From the NCBI RefSeq assembly GCF_013350005.1, contig NZ_JABVWW010000009.1:44095-108094 (forward strand): a DNA stretch of 64,000 bases, written 5' to 3'. The stretch is from Methylocystis silviterrae (GTDB lineage: Bacteria; Pseudomonadota; Alphaproteobacteria; Rhizobiales; Beijerinckiaceae). A model generated the notes under the pieces. It saw only the letters and a list, made by a program, of their open reading frames with translations, made no database searches and had not been told where the DNA came from. Position 1 is the stretch's first letter. Every line of letters starts with the position of its first letter. A program made the translations under genes and the position numbers. Of this stretch, positions 42,432 to 50,957 are shown in pieces.

Positions 42432-42995
42432 ATGAGCGCTGCATCTAATCGCGCAATATACAACGATGCCCTTTGCGCCGCTGTCGTCGGCATCGCCGCA
42501 GGAGCGCTGGCGTTTCTGGCGCTGGGCCCCACCTCTCCCTTTGGACTGCAGGTCTGGGCTCTTCTGACCGGATGGGCTTCCTTTCTCCTCCTTGGAGGCG
42601 GGCTCGACGGCCTTCGTAAATCGGCGATCCATTCACTCTTCGGCGCCTCTCTCGCACTCGGCGCGTTGGTCTTTGCAACGCATCAACCCGAAGCGCTCGG
42701 CGTCGACTTCGCCGTCTGGGCCGCGCTCGGCGTCGCTGTGACGGTGGCGCTGGTTACGCTCGCGGCGCGCTTGCCGTTGCTCGGCAGCGTTCCTGCGTCA
42801 CTGCTGGGCTACGTCAGTGTGCTTGTCGCGACTTTGCCGGATTACCGTGCCGAGAGGATTTTGTCTCCGAGTGTCGGCAATCCGGTGTTCGGCGCCGTCG
42901 CGTCGCTGATCATCGGCGCCTTATTCGCCTATGCAGCGGAAGAGATTGTGCAGCGGCTTCGTTCGCGCGTCAGCGAGTCGATCGCCAAGGCATAG
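42432..42995 (+). CDS. DUF1097-family membrane protein
   Basis: 187 aa from ATG 42432, with a CAGGAGGA ribosome site at 42417. Five to six hydrophobic helices (AAVVGIAAGALAFLALG, VWALLTGWASFLLLGGG, SLFGASLALGALVF, AVTVALVTLAARL, ASLIIGALFAYAAEE). The WALLTGWASFLLLGGGLDGL segment fits DUF1097. Function unknown; probably an inner-membrane protein. It ends 114 bp before mmoR. Confidence 0.7.
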   Translation: MSAASNRAIYNDALCAAVVGIAAGALAFLALGPTSPFGLQVWALLTGWASFLLLGGGLDGLRKSAIHSLFGASLALGALVFATHQPEALGVDFAVWAALGVAVTVALVTLAARLPLLGSVPASLLGYVSVLVATLPDYRAERILSPSVGNPVFGAVASLIIGALFAYAAEEIVQRLRSRVSESIAKA

Positions 42996-43109
42996 CGGCG
43001 ATCGCATCGAATATCGCTACGGGGTGCGCGACGTCGGGCGCATCGCGCGCCAAGTTTCGCGCCGAGCACGGCCGCGATCGCTCACAAACTATAATCGCGA
43101 AAGACTATC

Positions 43110-45179
43110 ATGGGTCATATGATGCGTGGGAGCGCCGTTGCGGCATTCGCCCGCGACGGCGAAAAGCCCCCTCCGGAAGTTTTCGAACTCGAGAGACCGA
43201 GCGCCGCGTGGGACTGGATGCGCCAGACCGGTCAGGCTCCTCAGGGGGCGGACTGGGTACGACCACAGGTGCTTGAAGCTTGGGCGCGCTGCATCGACGA
43301 ATACGATCTGCCGCCGGGTTCAGATTTCGGGCCACGAATGGCGATGCACGCGCAGCTTTGCCGCATTGACCACGCCAAGCAGAGTTTATGCGACGCTTTC
43401 GCCGCGGGCCTGCCGCTCATGGTCTACAATCTGCGTCCATTCCTCGATGAAGGGAATGTGACGATCCTTCTGGCCGACACTCAAGGTCATGTGGTGCACC
43501 TGCTCGATGCTGGTCTGCGCATCATGTCCGCTGGCCAAAATCTCGCCCGCATCGGCGTTGGCTGGCACGAGGCCAGCATCGGCAACAATGGCCTGGGAAC
43601 CGCGTGCCTTCTCGATGAGCCGGCGGCATTTGAGGGCAAGGAACATTTCTCGCGCGCACTTCACCCATTCGCGACCGCGGGGTGTCCAATCCTTGGCTCC
43701 GACGGCCGCGCCTGCGCGACGATCGGCATGGTGACCGACAGACGAGATACCGCGAAACTGATGCTCGGTTTTTTGCGGATCACGTGTCAGCTCCTTGAGG
43801 CGCGGCTTTTCGAACGCTTCGCGACCGAGGGCTATCTCTTACGTCTGCGCCATCGCAACGGCGCCGACACTCTCGCGGAACAGTCGACGCTCATCGACGG
43901 CAAGCTTCTCGTTTCGGCCGAAGGCGTCATCGAAGGCGCAAATCGTTCGACCGTTGACCTCCTTGGCGTGGATAGCGTTGCTTCTATGATTGGCAAGCCG
44001 TTCCGCGATGTCCTTGGCGTCGATTTGTTCGACCTCGTCGGCGAGAGCGAGGCCGCAGGCGTCCGGCATTTGACCGTCAGCAAAACCCAGCGGCGCATCC
44101 GTCTCGAAGCGCTTCGTCTGGATGCCGTCGCTGACGGGCGTCATGCGCGCGTGAAGCTCAAAGCGGCGCAGCGAGAAGAGCCGTGGCGAGATCATGTGTC
44201 GGAGGCCGCGCTGCAAAAGGCTTCCGCGGTGCTGCAACGGGATATCTCACTTCTGATCACCGGTGAATCGGGTGTCGGCAAGGATCATCTGATCAGGCGG
44301 CTGCATGCAAGCGGGCCACGAAGGGATCGACCGCTCGTCGCGATCAATTGTGCGGCCATACCGCGGGAACTCATTGAAAGCGAACTCTTCGGCTATGAGG
44401 GTGGCAGCTTTACCGGCGCTCGAGCCAAGGGAAAGAAAGGAAAATTTGTCGAGGCCGACGGCGGCGTGCTGTTTCTCGACGAGATCGGCGACATGGCGCT
44501 CGATCTGCAGGCGACTCTGTTGCGTGTTCTCGATTCTTCAGAGGTGGTTCCAATTGGCTCTCACCGGCCAATCAAAGTCGACGTGCGCGTAGTTGCGGCG
44601 ACCAACTGTCAGCTGCGGGAAATGGTCAAGGACGGAAAATTTCGCCGCGACCTTTATTACCGGCTCAACGGAGTGCAAATCTGGCTGCCGCCGCTACGCG
44701 AGCGCCCGGACCGCCTCCAGCTTCTCGATCATCTGCTTGCATGCGAACAGGAAGGGCAAAGCGACCGTAAGCGTTTATGCGACGAGGTGCGCGCTTTGTT
44801 TTTTCGTCATCCATGGCCCGGCAACATTCGTGAGGCGCGTAACGTCATACGGTCTTCGCTGGCGGTTGCACGTGACGGCGTGATCCGTTTTGAGGATCTG
44901 CCGCATGATTTTGTCGAGGAGGACGAGACGGAGGCTTCCGATAAATTTGCTGATATGCGCGCGTCTGTCGCGCCAGCCAACTGGCCGACAACTGTCCGTA
45001 AAACGGCTCTTTCCGACTGGGAGGAGCAGGCTGTGCGCGCGGCGTTGACGGAGTGCGAAGGCAATATCGCCAAGGCGGCGCGTCGCCTCGGGATCACGCG
45101 CGCAACGCTCTATCACAAAATGGATCGCTATGGCATGCGCAGCGTGCGCCGCATCGCCGCCCCCGAGGTAAGCAGATGA
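43110..45179 (+). CDS. mmoR: MmoR, sigma-54-dependent activator of the sMMO operon
   Basis: 689 aa, AcoR-like. A GAF-type sensor (about 80-235) and a PAS-like segment (260-345) lead into an AAA+ domain: Walker A GESGVGKD (385-392), the sigma-54 contact loop GGSFTGA (431-437, Ser in place of the usual Ala), Walker B GGVLFLDEIGD (451-461) and the R-finger region FRRDLYYRL. A Fis-type HTH is at 645-675 (GNIAKAARRLGITRATLYHK). In type II methanotrophs MmoR activates transcription of mmoX under low copper. Its stop overlaps the next gene (ATGA). Confidence 0.92.
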   Translation: MGHMMRGSAVAAFARDGEKPPPEVFELERPSAAWDWMRQTGQAPQGADWVRPQVLEAWARCIDEYDLPPGSDFGPRMAMHAQLCRIDHAKQSLCDAFAAGLPLMVYNLRPFLDEGNVTILLADTQGHVVHLLDAGLRIMSAGQNLARIGVGWHEASIGNNGLGTACLLDEPAAFEGKEHFSRALHPFATAGCPILGSDGRACATIGMVTDRRDTAKLMLGFLRITCQLLEARLFERFATEGYLLRLRHRNGADTLAEQSTLIDGKLLVSAEGVIEGANRSTVDLLGVDSVASMIGKPFRDVLGVDLFDLVGESEAAGVRHLTVSKTQRRIRLEALRLDAVADGRHARVKLKAAQREEPWRDHVSEAALQKASAVLQRDISLLITGESGVGKDHLIRRLHASGPRRDRPLVAINCAAIPRELIESELFGYEGGSFTGARAKGKKGKFVEADGGVLFLDEIGDMALDLQATLLRVLDSSEVVPIGSHRPIKVDVRVVAATNCQLREMVKDGKFRRDLYYRLNGVQIWLPPLRERPDRLQLLDHLLACEQEGQSDRKRLCDEVRALFFRHPWPGNIREARNVIRSSLAVARDGVIRFEDLPHDFVEEDETEASDKFADMRASVAPANWPTTVRKTALSDWEEQAVRAALTECEGNIAKAARRLGITRATLYHKMDRYGMRSVRRIAAPEVSR

Positions 45180-45508
45180 ATTCCGACGATCGTGAATTCA
45201 TTGAGGAGGCGGCAAAGCGTCTCGACGCAACGCTCGAGCAACTCGAGGCCGAGGAGATACGCCTCCGCGGGATCGTTGGAGATGAGCGTGCGAACGAGCT
45301 TCGCGCCTTCTGGCTCGCCGAGTTTGACGAAGTCGACATGGAGGAAATCCGCCGCGGGCTGGATTTCGACGACCGCTCGCTCTTGTGGATCTGGAATCGC
45401 CTGCATCGGAATCGCGATCGTCGCGCGCGCGCAGGCAGAAGCGCCATGATCATGAATGCCGGACGCGACGATCTCGACGCAACGCCGCCGAAAAAGAAAA
45501 TTGAATAG
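45176..45508 (+). CDS. Hypothetical acidic protein between mmoR and mmoG
   Basis: 110 aa. The start overlaps the mmoR stop (ATGA at 45176), so it is translated together with mmoR. A long helix rich in Glu/Asp/Arg (REFIEEAAKRLDATLEQLEA, then EEIRLRGIVGDERANELRA) suggests a coiled coil; the C-terminus is basic (RNRDRRARAGR) and ends KKKIE. No family recognised. It lies 36 bp before mmoG, so it may assist MmoR, MmoG or sMMO assembly. Confidence 0.7.
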   Translation: MNSDDREFIEEAAKRLDATLEQLEAEEIRLRGIVGDERANELRAFWLAEFDEVDMEEIRRGLDFDDRSLLWIWNRLHRNRDRRARAGRSAMIMNAGRDDLDATPPKKKIE

Positions 45509-45544
45509 CTGAAAAACAACAGAACAAGGCAAGGCAGGAAACCC

Positions 45545-47227
45545 ATGGCTAAGGACATTCAATTCGGCGATGGAGTCCGTCGGGACATTCTCGTAGGCGT
45601 CCGTACGCTCGCCGACTCGGTCGGCGTCACGCTTGGGCCGCGTGGACGAAACGTCATCATCGAGCACCGCGCTCACGGACTGCCGCCGGTCGCGACGAAG
45701 GACGGGGTCACCGTCGCACAAGCCATCGAACTGCCGGGAAGACGCGAAAGTATCGGCGTGTCGATGGTTCGTTCCATGGCGACGACGGTCTCGCGAGAGG
45801 CCGGTGACGGCACGACGACCGCAGTCGTTTTGACGCGCCGCATCGCCGAGGACACCCGTAAGGCGCTGGCGTCGGGAATGAACCCACGCGAATTGACCCT
45901 CGGGATCGAACGCGCGATGAGGGCTGTCGACGAGGAACTCGTTCGTCAGGCAAGGCCCTGTACGGAGCGGAACAGGCTTTCGCACGTCGCGACCATCGCG
46001 TCGGGGGGCGAGGAAGATATTGGCGAGATCGTCGCCGACGCGCTTGAGCAAGCCGGCGCGGGCGGCGTGATCTCCGCCGAACTCGGCGAAGGCGTCTGCG
46101 ACGAAATCGAATGCGTCGACGGCATGCGCTGGGAGCAGGGCTATCGGTCGCCCTATTTCATGACCGACAGCAAGCGCCAGCTGGCGGAATTGCAAGACGC
46201 CTATGTGCTGATCTACGACCGGGTGATCAACGATTTTTCCGAGCTCATCCCGACGCTGGAGATCGTGCGTGAAACCGGCGGCAGTCTCCTTGTCGTCGCA
46301 GAGAATTTCGAGGAATCCGCGCTCCCCGGTCTGCTCCTCAACCACGTTCGCAAAAACCTGCTTTCCATTGCGGTCAAGGGGCCAGGCTTCGGCGACAGTC
46401 GCTACGACTATCTGCTCGATCTTGCGGCGTTGACCGGCGCGCGGCCGATCATGGAGTCCTTTGGCGAAGATCTCAGCAGCGTGACGCGGACGCATCTCGG
46501 CAAAGCGCGTCGTGTCGTCGCGAGCGAGGATGCGACGATCGTCATCGGCGCGGGCGGCGATCCGGAAGCAATCGCGGATCGTCTGGCGCGCGCGCGGCGA
46601 GAACTCGACTGGATCGTTAATGGAGATCGCTCCAAAGGCTCGCCTTCGGGAAAGCGCCGCGAGGTCGAAAAGCTCGAAGAGCGCATCAGCGCGCTTACCG
46701 GCAAGATGATGACGATTAAGGTCGGCGGATATTCGGACGTGCTCATCAAGGAACGCCTTCAACGCGTCGACAATGCGCTCAATTCGGCGCGTATGGCGCG
46801 CAAGCAGGGCGTCGTCGCAGGAGGCGGCGTCGCGCTCTATCGGGCGCGGCGCGCTCTCGAACATTTGACGGGCGAGGGTCTCGACCAAAACCATGGCGTC
46901 GCGATCGTTCGCGATGCGCTTGACGAACCGTTGCGCCGGATCGCCGCCAATGCGGGGCTAGACGCCAATGAACTTCTGTTCGAACTGCGCCGCGGCGACA
47001 GCGATTTCTTCGGCTTCGACGTGCGCAGAGGGCAATGGGGCGATATGTACGAGATGGGCGTCATCGATCCTGTTGGGGTTACGCGTCTTGCCTTGCGCAA
47101 TGCGGTCGGGACGGCGACTTCGTTAATGATGGTGGAATGCGCGGTCACGATTCTTCCGCCCGACGATCCGACATTCGGCTTTAACGGCGGAGCGGCGGCG
47201 GCGACGCGAGAAGATCCGCGTTGCTGA
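45545..47227 (+). CDS. mmoG: MmoG, GroEL-like chaperonin of the sMMO cluster
   Basis: 560 aa. The GroEL core is clear: VTLGPRGRNVIIE, TKDGVTVA with D53 (GroEL D52) and GDGTTT (88-93), and near the end VVAGGGVALYRARRAL. At the position of GroEL D398, in VDNALNSA, the residue is N410 instead of Asp. The C-terminus ends GFNGGAAAATREDPRC with no GGM repeats. MmoG is needed for sMMO expression in Methylosinus, probably by assembling MmoR or the hydroxylase. No groES gene adjoins. A strong terminator follows at 47253. Confidence 0.92.
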   Translation: MAKDIQFGDGVRRDILVGVRTLADSVGVTLGPRGRNVIIEHRAHGLPPVATKDGVTVAQAIELPGRRESIGVSMVRSMATTVSREAGDGTTTAVVLTRRIAEDTRKALASGMNPRELTLGIERAMRAVDEELVRQARPCTERNRLSHVATIASGGEEDIGEIVADALEQAGAGGVISAELGEGVCDEIECVDGMRWEQGYRSPYFMTDSKRQLAELQDAYVLIYDRVINDFSELIPTLEIVRETGGSLLVVAENFEESALPGLLLNHVRKNLLSIAVKGPGFGDSRYDYLLDLAALTGARPIMESFGEDLSSVTRTHLGKARRVVASEDATIVIGAGGDPEAIADRLARARRELDWIVNGDRSKGSPSGKRREVEKLEERISALTGKMMTIKVGGYSDVLIKERLQRVDNALNSARMARKQGVVAGGGVALYRARRALEHLTGEGLDQNHGVAIVRDALDEPLRRIAANAGLDANELLFELRRGDSDFFGFDVRRGQWGDMYEMGVIDPVGVTRLALRNAVGTATSLMMVECAVTILPPDDPTFGFNGGAAAATREDPRC

Positions 47228-47252
47228 TGACCAATCGCCTAACGAAAACATC

Positions 47253-47281
47253 AAGGCGGCGTATCGTGGATGCGCCGCCTT
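47253..47281 (+). terminator. Rho-independent-type terminator after mmoG
   Basis: A perfect 9-bp inverted repeat, AAGGCGGCG / CGCCGCCTT, with an 11-nt loop and a short T stretch after it. It ends the mmoR-orf-mmoG transcript 25 nt after mmoG and insulates the mmoX promoter. Confidence 0.75.
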
Positions 47282-47305
47282 TACATTTGGTCCTCGTCGC
47301 GAAGG

Positions 47306-47410
47306 CTGCGTCGTCCGATGCGTATAAGTCTTAAACGCCTGTATAAATGTTTTACTTGCGCATGCATTTCGACATCGTCTGCGTCGTATCTAAAAGCCTT
47401 TAAAAACCAA
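47306..47410 (+). promoter_or_regulatory. Candidate upstream activator sites for MmoR
   Basis: The 9-mer CTGCGTCGT occurs at 47306 and 47379 (73 bp apart, about seven helical turns). Each copy is followed by a similar TCTTAAACGCC or TCTAAAAGCC stretch. The spacing, 50-130 bp upstream of the sigma-54 promoter, suits enhancer sites for an AAA+ activator. Not a known consensus; weak evidence. Confidence 0.35.
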
Positions 47411-47432
47411 TGCATTCTAGCAATTGAATCCA

Positions 47433-47450
47433 TTGGCATACGCTTTGCGA
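47433..47450 (+). promoter_or_regulatory. Sigma-54 promoter of mmoX
   Basis: TTGGCATACGCTTTGCGA has GG at 47435-47436 and GC at 47447-47448, separated by 10 bases, the strict -24/-12 spacing of sigma-54 promoters (consensus TGGCAC-N5-TTGC). Transcription should start near 47460, leaving a leader of about 160 nt. It agrees with the sigma-54-dependent expression of mmoX known in type II methanotrophs and with the MmoR gene nearby. Confidence 0.9.
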
Positions 47451-47622
47451 TTATGAAAGTAACGTCGTTCCTTGAAATCATCATCTTGGCGCGGCGTAGG
47501 GTCGTTCGGTCTTTTGCGGCCTCGCAAGACTCCGGCGCCGAAGGGGCTCAGTCATCGCATTCGTCTCGCACGGACGGGATGTTGGGCCCAAAAACATTCG
47601 AAGAAATCTTTGAGGAGGAAGC

Positions 47623-49206
47623 ATGGCTATCAGTCTCGCGACAAAAGCGGCGACCGACGCGCTAAAAGTTAATCGCGCGCCGGTGGGAGTCGAGCCGCAG
47701 GAGGTCCACAAGTGGCTGCAAAGCTTCAATTGGGACTTCAAGAACAACCGCACCAAATACGCCACCAAGTATCACATGGCGAACCAGACCAAGGAGCAGT
47801 TCAAGGTCATCGCCAAGGAATACGCCCGTATGGAAGCGGCGAAGGACGAACGCCAGTTTGGCACGCTGCTCGACGGTCTGACGCGCCTTGGCGCGGGCAA
47901 TCGTGTGCATCCGCGCTGGGGCGAGACCATGAAGGTCATCTCCAACTTCCTCGAGGTTGGCGAATACAACGCGATCGCCGCTTCGGCGATGTTGTGGGAT
48001 TCCGCCACGGCGGCCGAGCAGAAGAACGGCTATCTCGCGCAGGTGCTCGACGAAATTCGTCATACGCATCAGTGCGCCTTCATCAACCACTATTATTCAA
48101 AGCATTATCACGATCCGGCTGGCCACAATGACGCGCGTCGCACCCGCGCCATCGGGCCGCTCTGGAAGGGCATGAAGCGCGTCTTCGCGGACGGCTTTAT
48201 TTCCGGCGACGCGGTCGAATGCTCGGTCAACTTGCAGCTTGTCGGCGAGGCCTGCTTCACCAATCCGCTGATCGTCGCGGTCACCGAATGGGCGTCGGCC
48301 AATGGCGACGAGATCACGCCGACCGTGTTCCTCTCGGTCGAGACGGACGAGCTTCGTCACATGGCGAACGGCTATCAGACGGTGGTCTCGATCGCCAATG
48401 ATCCGGCGGCGGCGAAATATCTGAACACCGACCTGAACAACGCCTTCTGGACGCAGCAGAAATACTTCACGCCAGCGCTTGGCTATCTCTTCGAGTATGG
48501 CTCGAAGTTCAAGGTCGAGCCGTGGGTGAAGACCTGGAACCGCTGGGTCTACGAGGATTGGGGTGGAATCTGGATTGGTCGTCTTGGCAAGTATGGCGTG
48601 GAGAGCCCGCGCTCGCTGCGCGACGCCAAGGTCGACGCCTATTGGGCGCACCACGATCTCGCGCTTGCGGCTTACGCGCTGTGGCCGCTCGGCTTCTCGC
48701 GTCTGTCGCTGCCGGACGAAGAGGATCAGGCGTGGTTCGAGGCCAACTATCCCGGTTGGGCCGATCACTACGGCAAGATCTACAACGAGTGGAAGAAGCT
48801 CGGCTACGAAGACCCCAAGAGCGGGTTCATTCCATACGCCTGGCTGGTCCAGAACGGCCACGAGGTCTACATCGACCGCGTTTCGCAGGTGCCGTTCATT
48901 CCGTCCCTCGCCAAGGGTTCAGGCTCGCTGCGCGTTCACGAGTTCAATGGCCAGAAGCACTCGCTCACGGATGAGTGGGGCGAGCGTATGTGGCTCACCG
49001 AGCCGGAGCGTTATGAGTGCCACTCGATCTTCGAGCAGTACGAAGGTCGCGAGCTCTCGGAAGTGATCGCCGAAGGTCATGGCGTTCGCTCGGACGGCAA
49101 GACGCTGATCGCCCAGCCGCATGTGCGTGGCGACAATCTCTGGACGCTCGAGGACATCAAGCGCGCCGGTTGCGTCTTCCATGATCCGCTCGCGAAGTTC
49201 AACTGA
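47623..49206 (+). CDS. mmoX: Soluble methane monooxygenase hydroxylase, alpha subunit
   Basis: 527 aa. The di-iron ligands fall exactly at the established numbering: E114, E144 and H147 (VLDEIRHTHQ), E209, E243 and H246 (VETDELRHMAN). Active-site C151 and gating T213 are also present. It oxidises methane to methanol at the di-iron centre of the (alpha-beta-gamma)2 hydroxylase. ATG 47623 follows a GAGGAGGAAGC ribosome site. First gene of the mmoXYBZDC set, behind a sigma-54 promoter. Confidence 0.98.
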   Translation: MAISLATKAATDALKVNRAPVGVEPQEVHKWLQSFNWDFKNNRTKYATKYHMANQTKEQFKVIAKEYARMEAAKDERQFGTLLDGLTRLGAGNRVHPRWGETMKVISNFLEVGEYNAIAASAMLWDSATAAEQKNGYLAQVLDEIRHTHQCAFINHYYSKHYHDPAGHNDARRTRAIGPLWKGMKRVFADGFISGDAVECSVNLQLVGEACFTNPLIVAVTEWASANGDEITPTVFLSVETDELRHMANGYQTVVSIANDPAAAKYLNTDLNNAFWTQQKYFTPALGYLFEYGSKFKVEPWVKTWNRWVYEDWGGIWIGRLGKYGVESPRSLRDAKVDAYWAHHDLALAAYALWPLGFSRLSLPDEEDQAWFEANYPGWADHYGKIYNEWKKLGYEDPKSGFIPYAWLVQNGHEVYIDRVSQVPFIPSLAKGSGSLRVHEFNGQKHSLTDEWGERMWLTEPERYECHSIFEQYEGRELSEVIAEGHGVRSDGKTLIAQPHVRGDNLWTLEDIKRAGCVFHDPLAKFN

Positions 49207-49246
49207 TCTCTCCAAGCGTAACTCCCAAAAGTGTGACTCCCGAAAT

Positions 49247-49276
49247 GTTCGCCGGACGCATCTGCGCCCGGCGAAC
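49247..49276 (+). other. Strong hairpin between mmoX and mmoY
   Basis: A 30-nt near-perfect inverted repeat: GTTCGCCGGACGCA pairs with TGCGCCCGGCGAAC, 14 bp with one A-C mismatch and a 2-nt loop. No T-run follows, so it is more likely an RNA-stability or processing element than a full terminator. It would shield the mmoX 3' end from exonucleases. Confidence 0.7.
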
Positions 49277-49311
49277 CAATCACGAATCACTAAAATCCGA
49301 GGAAATATGAG

Positions 49312-50499
49312 ATGTCTCAACCGCAAAGCTCGGCCGTCACCAAGCGCGGCCTGATTGATCCCGAACGCGCCGCGATCATTCTCAAGGCGATCCCTGACCA
49401 TCCGCTCGATACGCAGCGCAAATATCACTACTTCATTCAGCCCCGCTGGAAGCGCCTGTGCGAATACGAGCAGCTCTCCGTCTATGCGCAGCCCAATCCG
49501 GACTGGATCGCCGGCGGCCTCGACTGGGGTGACTGGACGCAGAAATTCCACGGCGGCCGTCCGTCCTGGGGCAATGAAAGCACAGAGCTCCGCACCACCG
49601 ACTGGTATCGCCATCGCGATCCGGCGCGCCGCTGGCATGCGCCCTATGTGAAGGACAAATCGGAAGAAGCGCGCTATACGCAGCGCTTTCTCGCGGCCTA
49701 TTCAGCCGAAGGCTCGATCCGCACGATCGACCCCTACTGGCGCGACGAGATCCTCAACAAATATTACGGCGCGCTGCTCTACAATGAATACGGGTTGTTC
49801 AACTCGCATTCGTCGGTTGGCCGAGATTGTCTCTCGGACACCATTCGTCAGTCGGCGACCTTCGCCGGTCTCGACAAGGTCGACAATGCGCAGATGATCC
49901 AGATGGAGCGTCTATTCATCGCCAAGCTCGTTCCTGGCTTCGACGCATCGACCGACATACCGAAGAAAATCTGGACGACCGATCCTATCTATGCCGGCGC
50001 TCGCGCGGCGGTCGAAGAGATCTGGCAGGGCATTCAGGACTGGAATGAGATCCTGTGGGCCGGCCATTGCGTCTATGACGCGCTGTTCGGTCAATTCGTC
50101 CGTCGCGAATTCTTCCAGCGGCTCGCGACGGTTTATGGCGACACGCTCACGCCCTTCTTCACGGCGCAGTCGCAGACCTACTTCCAGATCACACGCGGCG
50201 CGATGGAGGATCTCTTCGTCTATTGTCTCGCCAATGATCCGGAATTTGGCGCGCATAATCGCACCTTCCTTCACGCTTGGACCGATCAGTATCTCGACAA
50301 GTCGGTCGTGGCGCTCAGGGACTTCGTCGGTCTCTACGCCAAGGTCGAAAAGGTCGCCGGCGCGACGGATCGCGCTGGCGTGTCGGAAGCGCTGCATCGC
50401 GTCTTCGGCGACTGGAACGCCGATTACGCCGACAAGATTGGCTACAAGGTCAATGTCGACCAGAGGGTCGACGCCGTGCTGGCCGGCCTCAAGAAGTAA
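49312..50499 (+). CDS. mmoY: Soluble methane monooxygenase hydroxylase, beta subunit
   Basis: 395 aa, the expected length. The N-terminal arm and helical core (YHYFIQPRWKRLCEYEQLSV, YGALLYNEYGLFNSHSSVGR) match the non-catalytic hydroxylase subunit that pairs with MmoX and forms part of the canyon where MmoB docks. A GAGGAAAT ribosome site precedes ATG 49312. It is separated from mmoX by a 105-nt spacer with a hairpin; mmoB follows 12 bp later. Confidence 0.96.
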   Translation: MSQPQSSAVTKRGLIDPERAAIILKAIPDHPLDTQRKYHYFIQPRWKRLCEYEQLSVYAQPNPDWIAGGLDWGDWTQKFHGGRPSWGNESTELRTTDWYRHRDPARRWHAPYVKDKSEEARYTQRFLAAYSAEGSIRTIDPYWRDEILNKYYGALLYNEYGLFNSHSSVGRDCLSDTIRQSATFAGLDKVDNAQMIQMERLFIAKLVPGFDASTDIPKKIWTTDPIYAGARAAVEEIWQGIQDWNEILWAGHCVYDALFGQFVRREFFQRLATVYGDTLTPFFTAQSQTYFQITRGAMEDLFVYCLANDPEFGAHNRTFLHAWTDQYLDKSVVALRDFVGLYAKVEKVAGATDRAGVSEALHRVFGDWNADYADKIGYKVNVDQRVDAVLAGLKK

Positions 50500-50511
50500 G
50501 GAAACGTCGAA

Positions 50512-50928
50512 ATGACAACTTCCCATAACGCTTACAATGCCGGCATCATGCAGAAATCCGGCAAGGCCTTCGCCGACGAGTTTTTCGCCGAAGAAAATCA
50601 GGTCGTGCATGAGTCCAACGCCGTGGTGCTCGTACTCATGAAGAGCGATGAAATCGACGCGATCGTCGAGGACATCATCCTCAAGGACGGCAAGGCCAAG
50701 AATCCGACGATCGTCGTCGAGGACAAGGCCGGCTTCTGGTGGATCAAGGCCGACGGCGCGATCGAGATCGACGCGGCTGAAGCCTCCGATCTGCTCGGTA
50801 AGACGTTCTCGGTTTATGACCTTCTCGTGAATGTGTCGTCGACCGTGGGGCGGGCCTATACGCTCGGCTCCAAATTCACCATCACCTCGAAACTCATGGG
50901 CCTCGATCGCGCCCTCACCGACATCTGA
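50512..50928 (+). CDS. mmoB: Soluble methane monooxygenase regulatory (coupling) protein B
   Basis: 138 aa. MTTSHNAYNAGIMQKSGKAF starts the flexible N-terminal tail that is ordered on hydroxylase binding. The core (VLVLMKSDEIDAIVEDIILK, ending SKLMGLDRALTDI) is typical MmoB. This cofactorless protein gates O2 and methane access to the di-iron site and tunes catalysis. Lies 12 bp after mmoY with its own GGAAAC ribosome site. Confidence 0.96.
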   Translation: MTTSHNAYNAGIMQKSGKAFADEFFAEENQVVHESNAVVLVLMKSDEIDAIVEDIILKDGKAKNPTIVVEDKAGFWWIKADGAIEIDAAEASDLLGKTFSVYDLLVNVSSTVGRAYTLGSKFTITSKLMGLDRALTDI

Positions 50929-50957
50929 TCGTCGGCTGAACGATAAGGAATGCACCA

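Noticed and set aside
45128..46894. 588-codon minus-strand frame
   Set aside because: Antisense to mmoG and the preceding small gene, both well supported.
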